In this document: in pieces, positions 35,964 to 43,444 of the stretch
Layout: each line of letters opens with the position of its first letter
Numbering within the stretch: the stretch's first letter is position 1
Assembly: GCF_013041615.1 (NCBI RefSeq)
Contig: NZ_JABEPQ010000002.1
Span: 1 to 64,000 of the forward strand
DNA from: Knoellia koreensis
GTDB lineage: Bacteria; Actinomycetota; Actinomycetes; Actinomycetales; Dermatophilaceae
Direction of reading: 5' to 3'
DNA: 64,000 bases
Program-made: the position numbers and the translations under genes
Notes under the pieces: generated by a model
What the model was told of the DNA's origin: nothing
Database searches by the model: none
Seen by the model: the letters and a program-made list of their open reading frames with translations, nothing else

Positions 35964-37232
35964 TCAGGCGGCCAGCGCAGCGTCCTCGCGGGTCGCCTCG
36001 GTGACCGGCACCTGGCGGCGCACGGCGGCACGCAGCCGCCACGCGGCATACACGGCCATGAGGCTGATGCCCACGTGGATGGCGATGAACGCGTCACCCA
36101 GCCCGGCACCCAGGATGACCCCGGCCACGAGCGGTCCGACCGCCGAGAAACCGGTCTGGAGCGCGGTGAACATGCCGAGGGTGGTGCCGACGAGGCCGCT
36201 CGGGGCGAGGCTCGCGGTGAGCGGGTTGAGGACGGGCGCATACATCGTCTCGCCGACCGCGAAGATGCCGTAGGTCGTCACGAAGATGACCGCGGCGAGC
36301 TCGGGGGCGTGCGCGGCGCTGGCCAGAACCACCCACGACAGCACCCAGATGCCCGCGACACCCATGAGCAGGGTCGGTGCCGACGTGCCCTTGGTGAGTC
36401 GGACCACGACCATCTGCAGGACGATGATGACGACGCAGTTGACCGCCGCCGCCAGACCGATCGTGGTCTCCTCGACGTGGAGGATGGTGAGCGCGTAGGC
36501 GGGCAGGCCGGACTCGAACTGGGCGTAGAACCCGAGGGCGAGGGTGACCGTGACGAGCGCGGTCCAGCGCAGGGCCGGGACGGCCCAGACGGCGCGCAGC
36601 GCCTCGCGCGGGCTGACGCGGGGGCCGGCGTGGTCCACGGCGACCGTGTCGTCGGCTGGCTCGAGGTCGTGGTCCGTGGCCCACCGCGGCAGCCCGGCCA
36701 GGGCGATGAGACCGGCGGACACGAGGAAGCCGCCCGCGGCGGTCGCGAAGGCCGGCCACATGCCGGTGGTGACGTCGAGGTCGACGACGTACCCCGCGAC
36801 GAAGGCGCCGACAGCCATGCCGAGCGCCTGGCCGGTGAACTGCCACGCGAACACGCGGCGGCGGTCGGTGCCACCCACCCAGCGCAACACGAGAACGGAC
36901 TGGGCGGGATTGGCGCCGGTGATGCCGATGCCGAAGAGCAACATGGCCCCGAGGAAGGCGGCCGGGGTGCCGGCCCAGATGAGGGCGAATGCCGCGATGG
37001 CGGCGACGAGCTTGGCCGTCACCGCGACGTGCACCGGGTTGAAGCGGTCGGCGAGGCGGCCGCCCACCGGGGCAGCCAGGAGCGCGCCGACCGAGAAGAG
37101 GCTGGCCGCACCGGCCGCCACGAGGGAGCCCCAGTCACGGGTGGTGGCGGCGTAGGCGTACTGGTAGGGCAGCACAGTGCCCCAGCCGAGCATGGCTATG
37201 GCCGAGGCGAGGATGAGGAGACGTGCGCGCAT
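35964..37232 (-). CDS. Major facilitator superfamily transporter (drug-efflux type)
   Basis: 422 residues from the ATG at 37232 (GGAGGG upstream); extension to 37301 would run through the operator. About twelve membrane helices. The loop between helices 2 and 3 carries the MFS motif as GALLAAPVGGRLADRF (G-x-L-A-D-R-x-x). The central loop is acidic (DHDLEPADDTVAVDHAGPR). Divergently arranged with a MarR regulator over a clear operator, as for MarR-controlled efflux pumps; the substrate is unknown. Confidence 0.85.
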   Translation of the reverse strand: MRARLLILASAIAMLGWGTVLPYQYAYAATTRDWGSLVAAGAASLFSVGALLAAPVGGRLADRFNPVHVAVTAKLVAAIAAFALIWAGTPAAFLGAMLLFGIGITGANPAQSVLVLRWVGGTDRRRVFAWQFTGQALGMAVGAFVAGYVVDLDVTTGMWPAFATAAGGFLVSAGLIALAGLPRWATDHDLEPADDTVAVDHAGPRVSPREALRAVWAVPALRWTALVTVTLALGFYAQFESGLPAYALTILHVEETTIGLAAAVNCVVIIVLQMVVVRLTKGTSAPTLLMGVAGIWVLSWVVLASAAHAPELAAVIFVTTYGIFAVGETMYAPVLNPLTASLAPSGLVGTTLGMFTALQTGFSAVGPLVAGVILGAGLGDAFIAIHVGISLMAVYAAWRLRAAVRRQVPVTEATREDAALAA

Positions 37233-37259
37233 GATGGGGTCAACCCTCCTTCGATGGTG

Positions 37260-37296
37260 AATATTTCGATAACGCAGATTTCGATATCGAAATATT
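37260..37296. promoter_or_regulatory. MarR operator with three TTTCGATA half-sites
   Basis: AATATTTCGATA (37260-37271) and its exact complement (37285-37296) form a 12-bp inverted repeat. The right half is also part of the perfect 16-bp palindrome ATTTCGATATCGAAAT (37278-37293). The site lies between the MFS and MarR starts, in AT-rich DNA that stands out from the rest of the window. Confidence 0.85.
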
Positions 37297-37315
37297 AGCA
37301 TGCGAAGATGGCCAC

Positions 37316-37834
37316 ATGCCCACGACCCGGCGCCGCCCGCGCAGTGCCCAGCAGCGCTACCAGGAGGCCGTTGCGACCTATGTCGCGGCCGGCGGCGACG
37401 AGTCGGTCCAGCGGGTCATCACCGCGGTGAACTCGTTGGCCCGCAAGCTCGACCAGTGGTACGCGCGGCAGCTGGTGGACCTCGACCTGACGCAGGGCGA
37501 GTGGGCGGTCATCGCCGAACTTGCCACCGCCGACGGCACGCCGGTGACGCCGAGCCGGCTGGCCGATGCGGGCAACGTCGCCGCGTCGTCGATGACGCAC
37601 CGGCTCGACAAGATGACCGAGCGGGGCCTCGTGCGCCGCTCCCCCGACCCCGACAACCGCACCCGCGTCCTGGTCGAGCTGACCGACGACGGGTGGGGGG
37701 TCTTCGAGGCGGCCGTCCGTGAGGCCAACGTGGTGGAGTCAGACGTGCTCGCCGGGCTGGGTAAGAAGCAGCGAGCCGAGCTCGCCGACCTGCTCGAGGT
37801 CGTGATCGCCGACCTCGACGCCCTGGAGACCTGA
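37316..37834 (+). CDS. MarR-family transcriptional regulator
   Basis: 172 residues. Basic N-terminus, then a MarR fold: helix LDLTQGEWAVIAELATADGT, recognition region TPSRLADAGNVAASSMTHRL and wing ERGLVRRSPDPDNRTRVLVE (the D-x-R wing motif). It most likely represses the divergent MFS pump and itself through the 37260-37296 operator, with release upon binding a small aromatic or toxic ligand. Confidence 0.9.
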   Translation: MPTTRRRPRSAQQRYQEAVATYVAAGGDESVQRVITAVNSLARKLDQWYARQLVDLDLTQGEWAVIAELATADGTPVTPSRLADAGNVAASSMTHRLDKMTERGLVRRSPDPDNRTRVLVELTDDGWGVFEAAVREANVVESDVLAGLGKKQRAELADLLEVVIADLDALET

Positions 37835-37921
37835 GGTCGGTCAGCGCGCTGGCTGCGGTGTCATTCGAGCGTCGAGAGATGGCAGCAAGCACTGTCAGTG
37901 GTCGATGGTTGGGTTGTTCCC

Positions 37922-39532
37922 ATGAGCAGCGTTGCCGTGATCGAACCCTCCCCGGTGGAGGTGGTCCGCGGTGCGCTGGCTCGGATGGACGCGGCCGTCG
38001 ACGACGCACTGGCGGGGTTGTCGGCGATGGCTGCGTCCAGGTCCGGGGTGTCGGAGCGCGAGTGGCGCGAGACGCTGGGGACTGTCGAACGGCTCGGCCG
38101 GCGCGTGGACGCTGCGCGGTTGCGGACAATCGCTGGTGCGGAGGCGGCGGGGGCGCCCGGACAGATGGGTTTTGTCGACACCGGTTCCTGGGTGTCGAGG
38201 CACACACGGGCCAACCGGCCCGCCGCCGCGAGCGACGCCCTGGTTGCTGGTGCGCTCGGCGATGGCGACCCGGCTCTGGTGCTCGTCGGCACCTACGGTC
38301 AGACTCCTGAACCGGGTCGAGGCGGCTCGGACGGAGGGATGGGCGCCGGAGGCGAGAGGGTTGCCGAGGGGACCGCCCGTATGGCCGGCCGCACCGCGAC
38401 CGGAATGGCGCTCGACGCCGGAGACATCTCGGCCGACCATGCGCGAGTCATCGTGCACGCCTTGGCCGGCCTGCCAGCCGCGGTCAAGGAGGGCGAGCGC
38501 GCGAAATGTGAACGGGAGCTGGTGCGGCTCGCGGCGAACCGCACCCCGGCACAGCTGCGCAAGGCCGCCCGGCGGGTGCTCGAGGTCGTCGAGGCGGACG
38601 CCGCGGCCGTCGATGCTCACGAGGAGCAGGTCGTCGCCGAGGCCGAGACCCGGGCACGGGAGCGGTCGGCATTCTGGATCAAGGACAACCACGACGGCAC
38701 GATGACCGGCCAGTTCACCGTGCCCTGGTACTCCGGCGCCGCTCTCAAGAAGATCATCGACGCCATGACGGCACCCCGACGCTCGAGCCGGCTGGCAACG
38801 GTCACGGGGTCCGGCAGCGCAGCAGATCCGGCCGCAGGCGGGGCACCAAGCACTACCGGGGCCGGCAGCCCAGCCGACCCGGTCGCAGGCGGGGCACCAA
38901 GCACTACCGGGGCCGGCAGCCCAGCCGACCCGCTCGCAGGCGGGGCATCCGGCACTACGGGGGCAGGGGGCGCCGGAGACGACGACGCCACCTGGCGGGC
39001 CGAGGAGCTCAGCTGGCAACAGCGGCGCGGGCTGGCCTTCGCGGACCTGCTCCAGCGGGTGCCGACGGACCATCTGCACCCGAAGACGGCAGCGACGGTG
39101 CTCGTGACGGTGGGTCTGGAGACGCTCACCGGCGCGGCGGCGCGGGTGGCGGGCACCGACGTCGGCGACGACATCTCGGCCGGGTACGCGCGGCGGCTCG
39201 CCTGCGAGGCGGGCATCATCCCGGCGGTGCTGGGTGGAACCTCTGTTCCGCTCGACCTCGGCCGCCAGCGACGGCTTCACTCCGAGGCCCAACGGGTCGC
39301 CCTGGCGCTGCTCTACGACGAGTGCGCGGCCGACGGGTGCGACCGCCCACTGGCTTGGACCGAGACCCACCACCTCATCGCCTGGCGTGACGGTGGCAAC
39401 ACCCGGGTCGACGAGGCGATACCGCTGTGCGGATCACACCACCACTTGATCGACCGGGACGACACCGAACACACCGTCGAGCGACATGCCGATGGTCGGG
39501 TCACTATCCATTTCCGACGAGCCGAGGGCTGA
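37922..39532 (+). CDS. DUF222/HNH endonuclease (13E12-type)
   Basis: 536 residues from the ATG at 37922 (GTG at 37898 possible). DUF222 domain over about residues 20-280, then a low-complexity linker of three 17-residue repeats (GSPADPVAGGAPSTTGA-like, about 297-347), and a C-terminal HNH nuclease: CDRPLAWTETHHLIAWRDGG, NTRVDEAIPLCGSHHHLID with paired Cys and His. This architecture is that of the REP13E12 group, multicopy in many Actinobacteria and linked with mobile DNA; the biochemical role is not settled. A single gene between marR and ndk. Confidence 0.88.
   Translation: MSSVAVIEPSPVEVVRGALARMDAAVDDALAGLSAMAASRSGVSEREWRETLGTVERLGRRVDAARLRTIAGAEAAGAPGQMGFVDTGSWVSRHTRANRPAAASDALVAGALGDGDPALVLVGTYGQTPEPGRGGSDGGMGAGGERVAEGTARMAGRTATGMALDAGDISADHARVIVHALAGLPAAVKEGERAKCERELVRLAANRTPAQLRKAARRVLEVVEADAAAVDAHEEQVVAEAETRARERSAFWIKDNHDGTMTGQFTVPWYSGAALKKIIDAMTAPRRSSRLATVTGSGSAADPAAGGAPSTTGAGSPADPVAGGAPSTTGAGSPADPLAGGASGTTGAGGAGDDDATWRAEELSWQQRRGLAFADLLQRVPTDHLHPKTAATVLVTVGLETLTGAAARVAGTDVGDDISAGYARRLACEAGIIPAVLGGTSVPLDLGRQRRLHSEAQRVALALLYDECAADGCDRPLAWTETHHLIAWRDGGNTRVDEAIPLCGSHHHLIDRDDTEHTVERHADGRVTIHFRRAEG
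38810..38962 (+). repeat. In-frame 51-bp tandem repeat (three units) in the DUF222-HNH gene
   Basis: Units start at 38810, 38861 and 38912 with (G/T)CCGGCAGC; units 2 and 3 are almost identical, the first is degenerate. Each unit encodes 17 residues in frame, so unit-number change would keep the reading frame. Confidence 0.85.
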
Positions 39533-39683
39533 CCGCCCGCCCCGAACTCGTTCCTGCCTCACGAGCCTGACCCCTGCCACAGCGCGGTCGGTGTGTAGTG
39601 GCCGGCCACAACTCGGGTTTGACCGCGGGGACTCACGACCCGCCAGGCGGTCACGCCAGCGGCGACACGGCATACCTCGCGTC

Positions 39684-39801
39684 GAGGTGACGGGCGCGGA
39701 GGCGCCCGTCAGGGCCGCGGGAATCAGTGAGCGACGCGGAGGCACCGGTCAGCGCTGCGGGAACCCAAGTGACGCACAGACGGCGGTCAGAGCTCGGGGA
39801 A
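39684..39801 (-). repeat. Three degenerate ~40-bp tandem units at the 3' end of ndk
   Basis: Read on the minus strand, units start TTCCCC at 39801, TTCCCG at 39763 and TTCCCG at 39723 and run through similar (C/G)CTGAC(C/G)G...CGTC stretches. The first unit contains the last codons and stop of ndk, so the array looks like duplications of the gene's tail. The rest of 39533-39680 holds no gene I can support. Confidence 0.55.
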
Positions 39802-40215
39802 CCAGATGCCGATCTCGCGCGCGGCCGACTCCGGCGAGTCGGAGCCGTGGACGATGTTCTTCTGCACCTTCTCGCCCCAGTCGCGGCCGAGGTCGCCACG
39901 GATCGAGCCGGGCGCGGCCTCGGTGGGGTTGGTGGCGCCGGCGAGCGACCGGAAGCCCGGGATGCACCCCTCGCCCTCGATGACGGCGGCGGTGACGGGG
40001 CCGGACGACATGAAGTCGACCAGCGGCTCGTAGAACGGCTTGCCCTCGTGCTCGGCGTAGTGCTCGGCGAGCTTCTCGCGGGTGGGGGTCGTGACGGCGA
40101 GCGCGACGAGGGTGTAGCCCTTCGCCTCGATGCGGCGCAGCACCTCCCCGGTGAGACCACGGGCGAACCCGTCGGGCTTGACCAGGACCAGCGAGCGTTC
40201 CTTCTGCGTCGTCAC
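39787..40215 (-). CDS. ndk: Nucleoside diphosphate kinase
   Basis: 142 residues. Transfers phosphate between nucleoside tri- and diphosphates through a phospho-His. Seen: LVLVKPDGFARGLTGEVLRR, the HYAEHEGKPFYEPLV region, and the catalytic His in QKNIVHGSDSPESAAREIG. The GTG at 40215 has AGGGTGAG upstream; a GTG at 40224 is an alternative. Its tail is duplicated downstream (see the repeat). Confidence 0.95.
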   Translation of the reverse strand: MTTQKERSLVLVKPDGFARGLTGEVLRRIEAKGYTLVALAVTTPTREKLAEHYAEHEGKPFYEPLVDFMSSGPVTAAVIEGEGCIPGFRSLAGATNPTEAAPGSIRGDLGRDWGEKVQKNIVHGSDSPESAAREIGIWFPEL

Positions 40216-40225
40216 GGCGCTCACC

Positions 40226-40642
40226 CTACCCAGCCGGCGGGTGGCCGGCCGACGTGCCCCGTTCGCGCGCGGCGACCTGCTGCTCGACACGGTGGCACAG
40301 GACCAGCGAGCCGACCCACAGGACGAGGAAGATGAACGCGACCGCCAGCATCGCCGGCACCACGACGGCGCTGGCGAAGGTCGCCACCTGGATCAGCCAG
40401 CCCAGCGTGACGCCCCACGGGTGACGCATGAGCCCGGCCGCGAGGAAGCACAGCACCGCGAGCCCGACCCCGACCCAGAGCCACGCCTGGGCGTTTTCGT
40501 CGTCCTGCGCCTGCCCGATGCCACGCGCCACGAGCGCGCCGAGGAAGACCACGACTCCCTGGGCACCCAGCACCGTCGCCAGCATGCGCCACGTGAACTT
40601 GCCGAGGGTCCCGTAGAAGACGATGCCCTTGAGGTTGTTCAT
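40226..40642 (-). CDS. DUF4233 membrane protein
   Basis: 138 residues with four membrane helices (about residues 18-38, 52-68, 74-92, 95-115). DUF4233 proteins usually lie just after folC and before ndk in Actinobacteria; here folC has been separated from it by a plus-strand nuclease gene. Function unknown. The ATG at 40642 overlaps the stop of the tiny upstream gene (ATGA). Confidence 0.82.
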   Translation of the reverse strand: MNNLKGIVFYGTLGKFTWRMLATVLGAQGVVVFLGALVARGIGQAQDDENAQAWLWVGVGLAVLCFLAAGLMRHPWGVTLGWLIQVATFASAVVVPAMLAVAFIFLVLWVGSLVLCHRVEQQVAARERGTSAGHPPAG

Positions 40643-40728
40643 CGGCCGCCGCGGTTGCTGTCACGGAACTTCGTGACCAGCCAGAAGAGGACCGCCACGA
40701 CGACGATGATGACCAGGATCTTGCCCAT
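40639..40728 (-). CDS. 29-residue single-helix membrane peptide
   Basis: The peptide begins MGKILVIIVVVAVLFWLVTK and ends FRDSNRGGR: one membrane helix and a basic cytoplasmic end. Its stop overlaps the ATG of the DUF4233 gene as ATGA, so the two are translationally coupled. I found no family name for it. The coupling and the clean hydrophobic helix make it a plausible real gene, possibly a small partner of the DUF4233 protein. Confidence 0.6.
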   Translation of the reverse strand: MGKILVIIVVVAVLFWLVTKFRDSNRGGR

Positions 40729-40893
40729 GGCTCCAGCGTATGCCGTGTGCGTGCGACGCACCGGTCGCGGGCCGGCGCGCGCAGCCCAGCCCTGCGCCAG
40801 TCGGCGCCGTCCGGGTGAACAGCGCGCGGCCAGCAGCCGTCGGCTGGCTGCCGGCGGTGGCACCACCGGCAGCAGCTGTGCTGGTGTGGAGCG

Positions 40894-41997
40894 ATGGCAG
40901 ACCTCGACCGCTTCAGCGTTGCGACGTTCAACCTCTACAACCTCCAGCTGGCCGGCAAGAAGATGAACCCCGGGCAGAAGCCGTGGACGGCCAAGGAGTA
41001 TGCCGCGAAGGTGCGGTGGACTGCCGACATCCTGCGCGACCAGGACGCCGACATCGTCGGGCTCCAGGAGCTGTGGCACGCCGGGGCGCTGGAGGACGTG
41101 CTCGACAAGGGGCGGATCAAGAGCCGGTACGACGTGCTGGCCGCCCCGGCGGACGGGTCGCGGATCGTGTGTGCAGCGTTGGTGCGCAAGGGGTTGCTGA
41201 CCGGCGAACCGAAGTGGGTCGAGGCGTTTCCCGACGACGTGCACCTGGAGTCCACAGGGGTGGACGACCCGCAGGCGCCCGACATCTCGGTCAAGGTCAA
41301 GGGCTTCTCCCGGCCGGTCCTCACCTTCTCGGTGGCCCTGCGGGAGGGGGCACCTGACGTGGCCTTCTTCGTCGCGCACCTGAAGTCCAAGCGCCCGCAC
41401 GAGGTCACGGACGAGAAGTGGTACCGCAAGGCACGGCACGGCGACCACCGGACGGCGCTGGGCTACGCCCTCGCCACGATCCGCCGGACGTCCGAGGCGG
41501 CGGCGCTGCGGGTCCTCCTGACCGCGGTGATGAAACGCACCGACACCCCGGTGATCGTCCTGGGCGACCTCAACGACGACAAGCTGTCGGACACCGTCAA
41601 CCTGCTCACCGAGCAACCGCGCTACCTCGTCGGCGACAGCGTCGGCGGCGGCGACAACGCGCTCTACACGGGCCAGACCCTGCAGGAGTACCGCGACTCC
41701 CGCGACGTCTACTACACGCACGTCTTCCAGGACCAGCGCAGCTCGCTGGACCAGGTCCTGGTGAGCGAGCAGTTCTACGACAACAGCCGCCGGCGGCTGT
41801 GGTTGTTCGACGGGCTGACCATCGACAACGACCACCTCAACGGCCACCCGGGCGCGCAGGACGCGGAGGCCTCGGAGGCCGCCGACCACCGCGCCCGTGG
41901 CACCGGGGACCACGGGATCGTGCGGATGGGCTTTCGGTGGGCGCCGATGGACGCAGGCCTGGCGCCGTCGCCGTCCACGACGGACACCACCGGCTGA
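40894..41997 (+). CDS. Endonuclease/exonuclease/phosphatase family protein
   Basis: 367 residues, EEP fold, no signal peptide. Motifs: FSVATFNLYNLQLAGKK, VGLQELWHAG (catalytic Glu), PVIVLGDLNDDK (Asp-x-Asn) and the C-terminal GTGDHGIVRMGFRW (Asp-His). It is probably a Mg-dependent phosphodiesterase acting on nucleic acid or another phosphodiester. It lies on the opposite strand within the usual folC-DUF4233-ndk order, so it looks inserted there. Confidence 0.82.
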   Translation: MADLDRFSVATFNLYNLQLAGKKMNPGQKPWTAKEYAAKVRWTADILRDQDADIVGLQELWHAGALEDVLDKGRIKSRYDVLAAPADGSRIVCAALVRKGLLTGEPKWVEAFPDDVHLESTGVDDPQAPDISVKVKGFSRPVLTFSVALREGAPDVAFFVAHLKSKRPHEVTDEKWYRKARHGDHRTALGYALATIRRTSEAAALRVLLTAVMKRTDTPVIVLGDLNDDKLSDTVNLLTEQPRYLVGDSVGGGDNALYTGQTLQEYRDSRDVYYTHVFQDQRSSLDQVLVSEQFYDNSRRRLWLFDGLTIDNDHLNGHPGAQDAEASEAADHRARGTGDHGIVRMGFRWAPMDAGLAPSPSTTDTTG

Positions 41998-42046
41998 GGC
42001 CTACGGTGTCGACCGTGGGCCAAGCCGTCGAGCGAAGCCGTCGGGC

Positions 42047-43444
42047 TCAGACGTCGGTCGTGCCGAGCAGCATGCGCACCTCGGCGGCGGTGGTGACCGA
42101 GCCGGTGGCGAGCACAGCTCCGGCGACGCCGCCCTCGTCGGCGAGGCCGGCCGCGATGTCGAGCGCGTCGGGCAGGTCCTCGACCACGCTGACGCGGTCC
42201 TCGCCGAAGATGTCGGTCGCGATCTCGCCCAGCTCCGCCGGTCGGGTGGCCCGGGGTGAGGTGGTGCGCGTGACGACGACGTGGTCGAGCACCGGCTCGA
42301 GGACCTCGAGGATCTCGGTGGCGCTCTTGTCCTTGAGGATGGCCACGACGCCGACGAGGCGGGTGAAGTTGAACGACTCCTCGATCGCGCGCCGCAGCGC
42401 CATGGCGCCGGCCGGGTTGTGCGCGGCGTCGACCACGACGGTGGGCGAACGGCGCACGATCTCGAGGCGGCCCGGCGACTTTGCCGAGGCCAGCCCGGCC
42501 CGCAGGACCTCGGGGTCGAGCCGCTGCTCTCCCCCGCCGACGAACGCCTCGACGGCAGCCACTGCCGTGACGGCGTTCTGGAGCTGGTGCGCGCCGAACA
42601 GCGGCAGGAACAGCTCGTCGTACTCGCCCGCGAGCCCCTGCATCGAGAACTGCTGCCCACCGACGGCGAGCTCGCTGCTGCGGATGCCGAAGTCGAACCC
42701 CTCGACCGCCAGCCGGGCACCGACCTCGACCGACCGCTCGCGCAGGATCTCCAGGACGTCCTCGTAGGGCTGCACCGAACTGACGGCCAGCGCGCCCTCC
42801 TTGATGATCCCGGACTTCTCGGTCGCGATCTCTTCGACGGTGTCGCCGAGCAGGTGCATGTGGTCGAGGTCCACCGGCGTCACGACCGCCACCTGGCCGT
42901 CGGCGACGTTGGTCGCGTCCCACGCACCCCCGAGCCCGACCTCGACGATGGCGACGTCGACCGGGGCATCCGCGAACGCGGCATACGCCACGGCCACGAG
43001 CGTCTGGAAGTAGTTCATCCGCGGCAGTCCCTGCTCGGCGGACTGCGCGTCGACGATCTCGACGAACGGGATGACGTCGTCGTATGCCGCGACGAACTTG
43101 TCCTCGCTGATCGGCTTGCCGGACAACACGATTCGCTCACGCATCGAGTGCAGGTGGGGCGAGGTGAAGCGGCCGGTGCGCAGCCCCATCTCGAGCAGGA
43201 TCGACTCGATGATGCGGCTCGTCGACGTCTTGCCGTTCGTGCCGGTGACGTGGATGACCGGGAAGGTGCGCTGCGGGTCACCGAGCAGCTCCATTACCGC
43301 GCGGATCTGGTCGAGCGAGGGTTCTACGTCGCTCTCGGGCGCGCGCGCGTCGATCGCCTGCTCGACCTCACGCATCCGCTTGGTCAGCTCGAGGTTGCGG
43401 GCGGCTTCGCGCTGGGCTGCGTCGGGGCGTCCGGAGCCGGCCAT
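42047..43444 (-). CDS. folC: Folylpolyglutamate synthase/dihydrofolate synthase
   Basis: 465 residues, Mur-ligase-like. Adds glutamate to folates, and often also makes dihydrofolate. P-loop VTGTNGKTSTSRI with GTNGKT at 68-73, omega loop region SPHLHSMRERI, and VVVDAAHNPAGAMALRRAIE. The ATG at 43444 sits in a TGATG overlap with the ileS stop, the common tRNA synthetase-folC pairing (usually valS in other bacteria). Confidence 0.95.
   Translation of the reverse strand: MAGSGRPDAAQREAARNLELTKRMREVEQAIDARAPESDVEPSLDQIRAVMELLGDPQRTFPVIHVTGTNGKTSTSRIIESILLEMGLRTGRFTSPHLHSMRERIVLSGKPISEDKFVAAYDDVIPFVEIVDAQSAEQGLPRMNYFQTLVAVAYAAFADAPVDVAIVEVGLGGAWDATNVADGQVAVVTPVDLDHMHLLGDTVEEIATEKSGIIKEGALAVSSVQPYEDVLEILRERSVEVGARLAVEGFDFGIRSSELAVGGQQFSMQGLAGEYDELFLPLFGAHQLQNAVTAVAAVEAFVGGGEQRLDPEVLRAGLASAKSPGRLEIVRRSPTVVVDAAHNPAGAMALRRAIEESFNFTRLVGVVAILKDKSATEILEVLEPVLDHVVVTRTTSPRATRPAELGEIATDIFGEDRVSVVEDLPDALDIAAGLADEGGVAGAVLATGSVTTAAEVRMLLGTTDV

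Noticed and set aside
38810-38962. Possible CRISPR array
   Set aside because: Three 51-bp units are contiguous, without spacers, and lie in frame in a coding sequence.
40729-41913. Long minus-strand open frame continuing the 29-residue peptide upstream
   Set aside because: It is antisense to the EEP nuclease and loses any recognisable sequence before the Met at 40728.
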